DNA of 6,374 bases, from positions 1 through 6,374 of the forward strand of contig JAAZBR010000361.1 of assembly GCA_012513735.1 (NCBI GenBank), given 5' to 3'. The stretch is from Clostridiales bacterium (GTDB lineage: Bacteria > Bacillota > Clostridia > Christensenellales > Aristaeellaceae). The number at the start of each line of letters is the position of its first letter. The first letter of the stretch is position 1. Below the pieces are notes generated by a model that had not been told where the DNA came from, made no database searches, and saw only the letters and a list, made by a program, of their open reading frames with translations. A program made the translations under genes and the position numbers. Shown piece after piece: positions 1 to 5,420 of this stretch.

Positions 1-481
1 CAAAAAGTACATGGATGCGGGCGAACTGGTGCCCGATGAGGTGATCATCGGCATGGTGAAGGAGCGCCTGCAGGAACCGGATTGCCGCAATGGTTACATA
101 TTCGACGGTTTCCCACGTACAGTCGCGCAGGCGGAGGCGCTGGATCAGTTTGCTTCCATCGATGTGGTGCTAAACCTGCTGGTGAGCGATGAGGTCATCA
201 TCCGCCGCCTCGGCGGCCGCCGCGTTTGTCCCGATTGTAATGGCACCTTCCATGTGTCCATGCTGAAGGATGAGCACACCTGCCCCACTTGTGGCGGCAA
301 GCTGGTGCACCGCAAGGACGACCTGCCAGAAACCATCCTGAACCGGCTGGAGGTCTACCACAGGCAGACCGAGCCCCTGATTACCTACTATGAGCAAAAA
401 AGCTTGGTTCGCAGCATATCGGGTGAAGGCACTGTGGATGACAATTACGCTGCTGTCAGAAAGGCACTGAACCTCCCGTGA
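1..481 (+). CDS. adk: Adenylate kinase, zinc-binding LID type (5' end outside window)
   Basis: Adenylate kinase interconverts ATP + AMP and 2 ADP in the cytoplasm. The frame is open from base 2, and about 50 N-terminal residues including the P-loop are off the window. Numbering from the Met at base 11, the sequence shows LVPDE (6-10), the AMP-side DGFPRT motif (32-37) and the LID domain at about 70-105. The LID carries four cysteines, C73, C76, C91 and C94, as two CxxC knuckles 14 residues apart, the structural zinc site typical of Gram-positive enzymes. RKDD (101-104) and the arginine of NRLEVY match conserved catalytic-region residues. The C-terminus has normal length. The stop TGA shares four bases (GTGA) with the GTG start of map, so the two genes are probably translationally coupled. 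secY would be expected just upstream, by analogy with related clusters. Identity is certain; the N-terminus cannot be judged. Confidence 0.97.
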   Translation, partial: KKYMDAGELVPDEVIIGMVKERLQEPDCRNGYIFDGFPRTVAQAEALDQFASIDVVLNLLVSDEVIIRRLGGRRVCPDCNGTFHVSMLKDEHTCPTCGGKLVHRKDDLPETILNRLEVYHRQTEPLITYYEQKSLVRSISGEGTVDDNYAAVRKALNLP

Positions 482-1260
482 TTTTTGTAAAGAATTCCGC
501 GCAGTTGGACAAGATGCGCGCCGCCGGCCGGCTGCTGTATGAAATCATGCAGCGCCTGCGCGAGGTGATCAAGCCGGGGGAAACCACGGCTGCCATCGAT
601 GCCTATGCGGAGGAGCAGATTCGCCGCCACCGGGCCGTTCCCTCGTTTCTGGGATACCAGGGCTACCCCAAGTCCATCTGCACATCCATTGATGATGAGG
701 TGGTGCACGGTATTCCCTCGGATCAGGTAATCCTGAAGGAGGGCAGCATCCTGTCCCTGGACTGCGGCCTGATATTGGATGGCTGGCAGGCTGACAGCGC
801 CTTTACAGTGCCTATTGGCCGGATCGGCCCCGAAAAGCAGAAGCTGATCGAGGTGACTGAGGCTTGCTTTTTTGCCGGTGCCCGCGCGGCAGTGGCAGAC
901 AGCCGCCTGGGCGACATCGGCTACGCGGTGCAGCAATTGGCGGAAAGCCAGGGATATGGTGTGGTACGTGATCTGACAGGCCACGGGATAGGACGTAATA
1001 TGCATGAGGACCCCTCTGTGCCCAACTATGGCGTGGCAGGCCATGGCGTGCGGCTGAAGGCGGGCATGACGCTGGCCATTGAGCCCATGATCACTTTGGG
1101 GGCCTGGCAGGTGCGGCAGATGGAGGATGGCTGGACCATGAAAACCCTGGACGGTTCTCCCTGTGCCCACTACGAGCACACGGTGGCAGTAGCCGCCGGC
1201 AAGCCGGAGATTCTGACGCTGCCCGGATACAACTTTGATGCGCCGGCAGGCGTCCGGTAA
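478..1260 (+). CDS. map: Methionine aminopeptidase, type I
   Basis: This enzyme removes the initiator methionine from nascent proteins when the second residue is small. The 260-residue product has the full pita-bread fold. All five dinuclear metal ligands are present at the expected spacing: D95 (SLDCG), D106 (ADSAF), H169 (TGHGIGR), E202 (IEPM) and E233 (HYEHT). The substrate-side histidines H77 (VVHGIP) and H176 (MHED) are also there. No N-terminal SH3 or zinc-finger extension is present, so it is the short bacterial type Ia form, with about 12 extra residues after the usual EILTL end. The start is GTG and overlaps the adk stop by four bases. No strong Shine-Dalgarno sequence precedes it, which fits coupling to adk. 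Chemistry and identity are secure from motifs; which metal it uses cannot be read from sequence. Confidence 0.98.
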   Translation: MIFVKNSAQLDKMRAAGRLLYEIMQRLREVIKPGETTAAIDAYAEEQIRRHRAVPSFLGYQGYPKSICTSIDDEVVHGIPSDQVILKEGSILSLDCGLILDGWQADSAFTVPIGRIGPEKQKLIEVTEACFFAGARAAVADSRLGDIGYAVQQLAESQGYGVVRDLTGHGIGRNMHEDPSVPNYGVAGHGVRLKAGMTLAIEPMITLGAWQVRQMEDGWTMKTLDGSPCAHYEHTVAVAAGKPEILTLPGYNFDAPAGVR

Positions 1261-1273
1261 ACGGTTTAAAGCA

Positions 1274-1588
1274 ATGAAGGCGCCGATTAAGAAGGGAATC
1301 ATTGCAATTTCCCAAAAAGGTCGTGACAAGGGCAGGCCTTGTATGGTATTATATGAGGTGGACGCTGATTTTGTGTTTGTAGCTGACGGGGATCTCCGAA
1401 AGCTTGCTAAGCCGAAGAAGAAGCGCCGCAAGCATCTTGCTTCGACCAGCCGGGAAGAGCCCGGCCTGTTGTCGCTGTATGAGCTAGGCCGTTTGAAGGA
1501 CAGCGATCTGCGCCAAGCTCTGCAGAAGAATATATCTACCATTCCCGACGCAGCCAGTAAGGAGGACTCGTTGTTTGGCCAAGAGTGA
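1274..1588 (+). CDS. KOW-domain RNA-binding protein, ribosomal L14e-like (YbzG position)
   Basis: This is a small basic protein of 104 residues with a KOW-type beta-barrel in its first half. Seen: [18 protein letters not shown] (5-22), then an acidic-hydrophobic stretch and DGDLRKL (39-45), then the basic block KPKKKRRKH (47-55). The second half (56-104) is less conserved in appearance and may be helical. Clostridia and Bacillus carry a KOW protein of the archaeal L14e type between map and infA, and this matches by place and sequence. Its role is not established; RNA or ribosome binding is inferred. The ATG at 1274, 13 bases after the map stop, is chosen because it puts the KOW motif near the N-terminus as in relatives. 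ATG 1238 and TTG 1235 lie in frame inside map and are possible alternatives. No clear Shine-Dalgarno sequence precedes any of the three. The 3' end overlaps infA by 14 bases. Confidence 0.88.
   Translation: MKAPIKKGIIAISQKGRDKGRPCMVLYEVDADFVFVADGDLRKLAKPKKKRRKHLASTSREEPGLLSLYELGRLKDSDLRQALQKNISTIPDAASKEDSLFGQE
1558..1566 (+). promoter_or_regulatory. Ribosome binding site of infA, inside the KOW gene
   Basis: TAAGGAGGA is a near-perfect match to the 16S anti-Shine-Dalgarno. It ends eight bases before the TTG at 1575 and has no ATG at suitable spacing, so it decides the unusual TTG start. The site is translated as part of the KOW protein, so ribosomes finishing that gene pass over it. Confidence 0.9.
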
Positions 1589-1796
1589 TTCTATCGAACT
1601 TGAAGGAAGGGTGGTTGAGGCGCTGCCCAATGCCATGTTCCTGGTGGAATTGCCCAACGGGCATCAAATCATGGCGCATATCTCCGGTAAAATGCGCATG
1701 AACTTTATCCGGATTTATCCGGGCGACCGGGTAACGATTGAACTCTCTCCTTATGACCTGACGCGCGGTCGGATCACCTGGCGCAGCAAGAACTAA
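1575..1796 (+). CDS. infA: Translation initiation factor IF-1
   Basis: IF-1 occupies the A site of the 30S subunit during initiation and cooperates with IF-2 and IF-3. The product is 73 residues, one more than the E. coli protein, and is a single S1/OB fold. Family hallmarks are all visible: MAKSD at the N-terminus, [14 protein letters not shown] (17-30), [14 protein letters not shown] (34-47), [13 protein letters not shown] (50-62) and the terminal GRITWRS (65-71). The start codon is TTG, fixed by the conserved MAKSD beginning and by the strong Shine-Dalgarno sequence at 1558-1566. The gene begins in a different frame within the last 14 bases of the KOW gene. It is followed 38 bases later by rpmJ, an arrangement common to Firmicutes. 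Identity is certain. Confidence 0.98.
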   Translation: MAKSDSIELEGRVVEALPNAMFLVELPNGHQIMAHISGKMRMNFIRIYPGDRVTIELSPYDLTRGRITWRSKN

Positions 1797-1799
1797 TCC

Positions 1800-1814
1800 G
1801 CTGTCTCAGACAGC
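1800..1814 (+). other. Near-perfect inverted repeat between infA and rpmJ
   Basis: GCTGTCT-C-AGACAGC is a 7+1+7 base dyad starting three bases after the infA stop. As RNA it can form a six-pair stem with a three-base loop. There is no T-run after it, so it is not an intrinsic terminator. It could be an RNA processing or stabilising hairpin, or chance. Confidence 0.5.
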
Positions 1815-1834
1815 CTACTTACAAGGAGGTTCCC

Positions 1835-1948
1835 ATGAAAATCCGTCCCTCTGTGAAGCCCATGTGCGAAAAGTGCAAGATCATCAAGCGCAAAGGCCAT
1901 GTGATGGTCATTTGCGAGAACCCCAAGCACAAGCAAAAGCAAGGCTGA
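1835..1948 (+). CDS. rpmJ: 50S ribosomal protein L36, zinc-binding form
   Basis: This 37-residue gene encodes bL36, a zinc-ribbon protein of the large subunit that contacts 23S rRNA. The sequence begins [15 protein letters not shown] and ends [11 protein letters not shown]. The zinc ligands C11, C14, C27 and H32 are all present, so this is the zinc-containing (C+) version, close to the 37-residue Thermus-type protein. An excellent Shine-Dalgarno AAGGAGGT lies at 1823-1830, only four to five bases before the ATG. It sits 38 bases after infA and 123 bases before rpsM, the usual order at the spc/alpha junction. Identity is certain. Confidence 0.98.
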   Translation: MKIRPSVKPMCEKCKIIKRKGHVMVICENPKHKQKQG

Positions 1949-1961
1949 ACCTAATGTAAAT

Positions 1962-2005
1962 CTGCATGGGCGGCTGCCTCCCTTTGGGGAGGACCATGCA
2001 GTTTT
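1962..2005 (+). promoter_or_regulatory. Stem-loop with T-tail in the rpmJ-rpsM leader (attenuator candidate)
   Basis: CTGCATGG (1962-1969) pairs perfectly with CCATGCAG (1994-2001). An inner CCTCCC (1977-1982) pairs with GGGAGG (1987-1992) around a TTTG loop, and TTTT follows at 2002-2005. Seven unpaired bases lie on the 5' side between the two stems. The short T-run and internal loop make it a weak intrinsic terminator at best. Its place just before rpsM, first gene of the alpha operon, suggests a regulatory leader. That role is inferred. Confidence 0.6.
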
Positions 2006-2016
2006 CATACCCCTGT

Positions 2017-2035
2017 CCGGGAACTTCCTGCCCGG
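2017..2035 (+). other. Second short hairpin in the rpsM leader
   Basis: CCGGG (2017-2021) can pair with CCCGG (2031-2035) around a nine-base loop. It lies between the larger stem-loop and the rpsM ribosome-binding site. A five-pair stem can be chance in G+C-rich DNA. Confidence 0.35.
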
Positions 2036-2054
2036 CCGTAACCCAATCAATTGT

Positions 2055-2062
2055 GGAGGTGG
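2055..2062 (+). promoter_or_regulatory. Ribosome binding site of rpsM
   Basis: GGAGGTGG precedes the ATG at 2072 by nine bases. It selects the [10 protein letters not shown] start over the in-frame TTG at 2051, which lies upstream of the site. The same eight bases are complementary, with two G-U pairs, to 1974-1981 in the leader stem-loop, so access to this site could depend on how the leader folds. Confidence 0.8.
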
Positions 2063-2071
2063 ACCCAAAAG

Positions 2072-2449
2072 ATGGCACGTATAGCGGGCGTTGATCTGCC
2101 CAACCAGAAGCGTGTGGAAATTGGCCTGACCTATATTTTTGGTATCGGGCTGAAAACTTCACAGGATATCCTGGCCAGCACGGAGATCGATCCCAACACC
2201 CGAGTGAAGGATCTTTCTGAGAATGATATCAGCAAGTTGCGCGATTATATTGAGCACCATGTGAAGGTTGAGGGCGACCTGCGCCGCGAGGTGTCGCTGA
2301 ACATCAAGCGCCTGGTCGAAATCGGCTGCTATCGTGGGGTACGGCATCGTCGCAGCCTGCCTGTGCGCGGCCAGAATACCAAGCAAAATGCGCGTACGCG
2401 CAAAGGTCCCAAGCGGCAGGTCGCCGGCAAGAAGAAAGCAGCAAAGTAA
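2072..2449 (+). CDS. rpsM: 30S ribosomal protein S13
   Basis: uS13 lies in the head of the small subunit, contacts 16S rRNA and P-site tRNA, and bridges to the 50S. The product is 125 residues, slightly longer than the 118 of E. coli. Seen: [10 protein letters not shown] at the N-terminus, the helix-hairpin-helix with GIGLKTSQ (24-31), [10 protein letters not shown] (66-75), and the signature [16 protein letters not shown] (86-101) followed by NARTRKG (106-112). The end is a lysine/alanine-rich tail that would lie near tRNA. The ATG at 2072 is preferred over an upstream in-frame TTG because of the universal MARI start. It opens the alpha operon order S13-S11-S4-alpha-L17. Identity is certain. 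Confidence 0.98.
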   Translation: MARIAGVDLPNQKRVEIGLTYIFGIGLKTSQDILASTEIDPNTRVKDLSENDISKLRDYIEHHVKVEGDLRREVSLNIKRLVEIGCYRGVRHRRSLPVRGQNTKQNARTRKGPKRQVAGKKKAAK

Positions 2450-2491
2450 GCCCGCGGCACAGTTGTCCGTTTGGCTTTGAAGGGAGAAACT

Positions 2492-2893
2492 ATGGCACCC
2501 AAAGGCAACCTGAAAAAGGTTTCGCGCAAGCGCCGCGAGAAGAAGCTTGTTGAAAGAGGCGTTGTGCATATCCGTTCATCGTTTAACAACACCATTGTTA
2601 CGATTACCGACACCGTGGGCAATGCGCTGAGCTGGGCTTCCGCCGGCGGCATGGGATTCCGCGGCAACAAAAAGTCAACCCCCTTTGCGGCGCAGATGGC
2701 AGCTGAAACCGCTGCGCGTGCTGCCACTGAGTATGGTCTGCGTACTGTGGACGTGTACGTCAAGGGCCCGGGATCCGGGCGTGAGGCGGCCATCCGTTCC
2801 CTGCAGACGGCCGGTCTGGAAGTCACCATGATCAAGGACGTGACCCCCATTCCGCATAACGGCTGCCGTCCGCCCAAGCGCAGAAGGGTATAA
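2492..2893 (+). CDS. rpsK: 30S ribosomal protein S11
   Basis: uS11 forms part of the small-subunit platform near the E site, in contact with 16S rRNA. The product is 133 residues (E. coli 129), with a lysine/arginine-rich N-terminus (1-20). It is followed by [17 protein letters not shown] (24-40), [17 protein letters not shown] (52-68), [13 protein letters not shown] (90-102) and the C-terminal [18 protein letters not shown] (116-133). N123-G124 matches the Asn-Gly site that becomes isoaspartate in E. coli S11, so the same conversion is possible here. The ATG at 2492 follows AGGGAG at 2481-2486; an upstream in-frame TTG at 2471 has no support. It is 42 bases from rpsM and 11 bases from rpsD. 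Identity is certain. Confidence 0.98.
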   Translation: MAPKGNLKKVSRKRREKKLVERGVVHIRSSFNNTIVTITDTVGNALSWASAGGMGFRGNKKSTPFAAQMAAETAARAATEYGLRTVDVYVKGPGSGREAAIRSLQTAGLEVTMIKDVTPIPHNGCRPPKRRRV

Positions 2894-2904
2894 GGAGAAC
2901 AACC

Positions 2905-3531
2905 ATGGCAAGATATACAGGCTCTGTTTGCCGCCTTTGCCGCCGCGAAGGCACCAAACTGTTTTTGAAGGGCGAAAAATGCTTCTCGCAGAAGTGCGCA
3001 GTGGGCAAGCGCCCCACACCGCCCGGCCAGCATGGCCAGGCACGCCAGCGCAAGATGAGCGAGTATGGTATCCAGCTTCGTGAGAAGCAGAAGGCGCGCC
3101 GCGCCTATGGCCTAATGGAAGGCCAGTTCCGCCGCACCTATGATCGGGCCACCACCATGAAGGGCGTCACCGGCGAACTGCTGCTTCAATTGCTGGAGCG
3201 CAGGCTGGATAACGTGGTCTATCGCGCTGGGCTTGCCCCCTCCCGTCCTGCTGCCCGTCAGTTGGTCAATCATGGACATTTCCTGGTCAACGGTAAGAAG
3301 GTGGATATTCCATCCTACACTGTGGATGTGGATGATGTTGTCACTGTACGCAATCGCAGCAAGGAACTGGATCATTTCAAGGCCGTCCGCGAGGGCAGCC
3401 CGCGCATTATGCCCAAGTGGCTGAATGTGAATGCCGACCAACTCACCGCCACCGTCGCCGCCCTGCCCGCTCGTGAAGACATTGACTTCGCCCTGCAGGA
3501 GAATATGATCGTCGAGTTCTACTCCCGCTAA
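2905..3531 (+). CDS. rpsD: 30S ribosomal protein S4, four-cysteine zinc form
   Basis: uS4 nucleates assembly of the 5' domain of 16S rRNA, and in enterobacteria it represses the alpha operon by binding the mRNA leader before rpsM. The 208-residue product has C9, C12, C26 and C31, the zinc-binding N-terminal arrangement of Thermus S4. PPGQHGQ (39-45) and [12 protein letters not shown] (58-69) follow, then an S4 RNA-binding domain from about 96 with [34 protein letters not shown] and the terminal VEFYSR. AAGGAGA at 2892-2898 overlaps the rpsK stop and is well spaced to the ATG. Presence here, instead of at a separate locus as in B. subtilis, supports a clostridial rather than bacillar origin. 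It is a candidate autoregulator of this operon, by analogy only. Confidence 0.98.
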   Translation: MARYTGSVCRLCRREGTKLFLKGEKCFSQKCAVGKRPTPPGQHGQARQRKMSEYGIQLREKQKARRAYGLMEGQFRRTYDRATTMKGVTGELLLQLLERRLDNVVYRAGLAPSRPAARQLVNHGHFLVNGKKVDIPSYTVDVDDVVTVRNRSKELDHFKAVREGSPRIMPKWLNVNADQLTATVAALPAREDIDFALQENMIVEFYSR

Positions 3532-3565
3532 TCATCTAGGCAGGCACCCATCAGCACATACGATG

Positions 3566-3587
3566 AGCGTCAGGAGGAGAATACGCT
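3566..3587 (+). promoter_or_regulatory. rpoA ribosome binding site within a small hairpin loop
   Basis: AGGAGGA at 3572-3578 is the Shine-Dalgarno for rpoA. It lies in a 12-base loop between AGCGT (3566-3570) and ACGCT (3583-3587), which are complementary. The five-pair stem ends directly before the GTG at 3588. The ribosome site itself is clear; a regulatory meaning for the stem is uncertain. Confidence 0.6.
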
Positions 3588-3590
3588 GTG

Positions 3591-4535
3591 ATGGTAGATA
3601 TCGAAAACCCGCGCATAGAGCGCGAAGGCAGCAAGGAAGACGAGTTTTACGGCCGCTTTACGGTGGAGCCCCTACAGCGTGGCTATGGCCACACGCTGGG
3701 CAATGCCCTGCGTCGCGTGCTGCTTAGCTCACTTCCTGGCGCCGCTGTAACAAGCATCCAGATCGAGGGCATTCAGCATGAGTTTTCCACTATAGCCGGT
3801 GTTAAGGAGGACGTGACGGAGATCATTCTCAACATGAAGGAACTGACCCTGCGGTCCTTTGCAGATCAGGCTAAGGTGTTGGAGATTGATGTCACCGGCC
3901 CCAAGGACGTCACCGCCGCGGACATCCGTGTGGATGACGAGGTGGAAGTAGTGAACCCCGAGTTACATATTGCCAGCCTGGGCAAGGGAGCCCGTCTGCA
4001 TATGTGGCTGACGGTGGAGCGTGGCAGCGGCTATGTCCCCGCCGAGAAAAACAAGCAAAACCCTTCAAGCATTGGTGTGATCCCCATTGACAGCATCTAC
4101 ACACCCATGCGCAAGGTCAACTATACGGTGGAAAACTCCCGTGTGGGCCAGATTACCGACTATGACAAGCTCATTCTTGATATCTGGACCAATGGCAGCC
4201 TCAACCCTGAGGAGGCCGTCGGCATGGCAGCCAAGCTGCTGACCGAACAACTGGCTCTTTTCACCCGGCTGACTGATCAGCCTGTTGCCCCCGTGGCTGC
4301 CGATGAAGCTGGTACCGCAGGCGGCAAAGCTGTGGAGATGACCATCGAGGAGTTGGATCTGTCTGTGCGCGCCTTCAACTGCTTGAAGCGCGCTGGCATT
4401 AACACCGTGGGTGAACTGATTCAGAAGGATCAGGAAGACATGATGAAGGTACGCAACCTTGGCAAGAAGAGCCTGGAAGAGGTGGAGCAGAAGCTCGCCG
4501 TGCTGGGTCTCGCGCTGCGCCAATCTGAAGAATAA
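3591..4535 (+). CDS. rpoA: DNA-directed RNA polymerase subunit alpha
   Basis: Alpha dimerises to start RNA polymerase assembly, and its C-terminal domain binds UP elements and activators. The product is 314 residues, the same as B. subtilis RpoA. The N-terminal domain (about 1-230) shows [54 protein letters not shown] and NYDKL-like [15 protein letters not shown] flexible linker rich in Ala, Pro and Gly (about 230-247) leads to the C-terminal domain, with [20 protein letters not shown] and the helix-hairpin-helix [16 protein letters not shown]. The DNA-contacting Arg, Asn-Cys-Leu-Lys and Gly-Lys-Lys-Ser residues are conserved, so UP-element use is expected. ATG 3591 is chosen because MVDIEN aligns with MIEIEK of relatives; the adjacent GTG 3588 has slightly better ribosome-site spacing and is equally possible. 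Identity is certain. Confidence 0.98.
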   Translation: MVDIENPRIEREGSKEDEFYGRFTVEPLQRGYGHTLGNALRRVLLSSLPGAAVTSIQIEGIQHEFSTIAGVKEDVTEIILNMKELTLRSFADQAKVLEIDVTGPKDVTAADIRVDDEVEVVNPELHIASLGKGARLHMWLTVERGSGYVPAEKNKQNPSSIGVIPIDSIYTPMRKVNYTVENSRVGQITDYDKLILDIWTNGSLNPEEAVGMAAKLLTEQLALFTRLTDQPVAPVAADEAGTAGGKAVEMTIEELDLSVRAFNCLKRAGINTVGELIQKDQEDMMKVRNLGKKSLEEVEQKLAVLGLALRQSEE

Positions 4536-4541
4536 TGCATC

Positions 4542-4562
4542 GCCCTTCCGGGCAAAGGAGGA
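4542..4562 (+). promoter_or_regulatory. rplQ ribosome binding site beside a small hairpin
   Basis: GCCC-TTCC-GGGC (4542-4553) can form a four-pair hairpin and abuts AAAGGAGGA (4554-4562), a very strong Shine-Dalgarno six bases before the rplQ ATG. The ribosome site is clear; the hairpin is short and may be incidental. Confidence 0.55.
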
Positions 4563-4568
4563 ACCCCC

Positions 4569-5081
4569 ATGCCAACTAACCGCAAGCTTGGCCGGTCGTC
4601 AGATCAGCGCAAGGCATTGCTGCGTAACCAGGTGACCAACCTTCTTTGGTATGGTCGCATTGAGACCACACTGGCTCGTGCCAAGGAAGTGCGCAGCATT
4701 GCAGAAAAGATGGTTACTCTAGCCATCCGTGAGCATGAAAACACCGTAACGGCCACCAAGGAATACCATAACGATAAGGGGCAGATCGTCACCGTTGACG
4801 TCGTCAACGATCAGCCCAGCAAGCTGCATGCTCGCCGCCTGATGATGGCTTATCTGTACGAGATGCCCCATCCCCGGCTGGATGACGAAACCAAGAAGGA
4901 ATACCGCGAGCGCACCCGGGACAACAATCACCCGCTGATTGAGAAGATGTTCCGCGAATATGCGCCCAAGTATCAGAAGCGTAACCAGGAAAAAAACTGC
5001 AGCGGCGGGTACACTCGCATCTATAAGCTGGGACCTCGCCGCGGTGATGCTGCTGAGATGGTTCTGATTGAAATGATTTGA
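4569..5081 (+). CDS. rplQ: 50S ribosomal protein L17, extended form
   Basis: bL17 sits near the polypeptide exit tunnel of the large subunit and is bacteria-specific. The product is 170 residues against about 120 in B. subtilis and 127 in E. coli. The conserved ends are clear: [19 protein letters not shown] (5-23), [14 protein letters not shown] (30-43) and [19 protein letters not shown] (146-164). The extra length lies in two places. One insertion of about 27 residues is at roughly 54-85, before LHARR. The other, about 20 residues and charged, is in 99-125. Extended L17 proteins of this layout are, from memory, known in several Clostridia, so this is lineage variation rather than a fusion. 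It is the last gene of the operon, with a terminator 16 bases after its stop. Identity is certain; the role of the insertions is unknown. Confidence 0.97.
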   Translation: MPTNRKLGRSSDQRKALLRNQVTNLLWYGRIETTLARAKEVRSIAEKMVTLAIREHENTVTATKEYHNDKGQIVTVDVVNDQPSKLHARRLMMAYLYEMPHPRLDDETKKEYRERTRDNNHPLIEKMFREYAPKYQKRNQEKNCSGGYTRIYKLGPRRGDAAEMVLIEMI

Positions 5082-5097
5082 CCGCTTCAACCGTTTT

Positions 5098-5136
5098 GCA
5101 TCAAAAAGCGCCCGCATTATGGGCGCTTTTTGATGC
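5098..5136 (+). terminator. Intrinsic terminator after rplQ, probably bidirectional
   Basis: A perfect 16-base inverted repeat runs from 5098-5113 to 5121-5136 around the seven-base loop GCATTAT. The G+C core is GCGCCC/GGGCGC, flanked by A5 on the left and T5 on the right. The T-run makes it a terminator for the ribosomal operon. The symmetric A-run means it should also work for transcripts coming from the right. Confidence 0.95.
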
Positions 5137-5364
5137 AGATTTGTATTTGTCATGTCTTCGCTTGTGGTTACCGCCCGCCTGAAGTACCGGCTCTAGGCGG
5201 AGCTGGGAACTTGCCCGGTGCTTTTGACGGGCTGTATAGCAACGCAGCCACCTTGGACGTCGTGTGGTTGTTCATCGTAGCTTGTTGCCAGGGAAGGACT
5301 GCCAGAAGGCCAGCCGGTGTGATCTACCGGAAGATTGCGGGTGTGAGAGGCGTACTAATATGGT
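5137..5364. other. Unassigned G+C-rich gap between rplQ and nadD
   Basis: No recognisable protein gene lies here, and I could not match it to a tRNA, tmRNA, SRP RNA, RNase P RNA or riboswitch. Several short complementary segments exist: CCGCCT/AGGCGG (5175-5180 with 5195-5200), GCCCG/CGGGC (5213-5217 with 5228-5232), GCAAC/GTTGC (5239-5243 with 5284-5288) and CCGGT/ACCGG (5314-5318 with 5326-5330). These could be parts of a structured RNA or merely reflect G+C content. Frame 3, shared with nadD, happens to be stop-free throughout, but its codons (AGA, CTA, ATA, AGT, TCA) are unlike those of neighbouring genes. No clear promoter for a separate transcript was found. Confidence 0.4.
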
Positions 5365-5392
5365 TTGCTTCCTTACCAAAATGGAGTATACT
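5365..5392 (+). promoter_or_regulatory. Candidate sigma-A promoter of nadD
   Basis: TTGCTT (5365-5370) and TATACT (5387-5392) are separated by 16 bases. The -10 box matches the consensus at five of six positions, the -35 box at three. A start near 5399 would leave a leader of about 20 bases containing only the ribosome-binding site. The position after a strong terminator makes a promoter necessary somewhere here. Confidence 0.6.
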
Positions 5393-5404
5393 GGATATAT
5401 CAAC

Positions 5405-5412
5405 AGGAGAGG
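5405..5412 (+). promoter_or_regulatory. Ribosome binding site of nadD
   Basis: AGGAGAGG ends eight bases before the GTG at 5421 and fixes that codon as the start. The ATG at 5413 directly after the site is out of frame and too close to it. Confidence 0.8.
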
Positions 5413-5420
5413 ATGATTCC

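Noticed and set aside
445..1542. A 365-codon open frame on the minus strand across map and the KOW gene.
   Set aside because: It lies opposite two well-conserved genes, shows no family motif, and is the usual antisense shadow of G+C-biased codon use.
2002..2005. A full-strength terminator splitting the operon after rpmJ.
   Set aside because: Only four Ts follow, the stem is interrupted by an asymmetric internal loop, and the downstream genes have no evident promoter; kept only as an attenuator candidate.
1966..2094. A 42-codon plus-strand frame (ATG at 1966) in the rpmJ-rpsM leader that overlaps the rpsM start, a possible leader peptide.
   Set aside because: No ribosome-binding site precedes it, its start is inside the hairpin stem, and the composition is not protein-like. 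Conservation in relatives would be needed to revive it.
2329..3033. A 234-codon minus-strand frame across rpsM, rpsK and rpsD.
   Set aside because: It spans three real ribosomal protein genes and their gaps; translation is arginine- and alanine-rich with no recognisable domain.
5224..5240. TTGACG followed by TATAGC as a promoter in the gap.
   Set aside because: The two boxes are only five bases apart, and no -10-like sequence lies 16-18 bases after TTGACG.
5341..5362. GTACTAATA preceded by G-rich sequence resembles the 3' end of 23S rRNA.
   Set aside because: The surrounding bases do not continue the rRNA match on either side, so it is a short chance resemblance.
5413..5415. ATG as the nadD start.
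   Set aside because: It is out of frame with the NadD sequence and adjoins the Shine-Dalgarno; GTG 5421 gives the canonical N-terminus.
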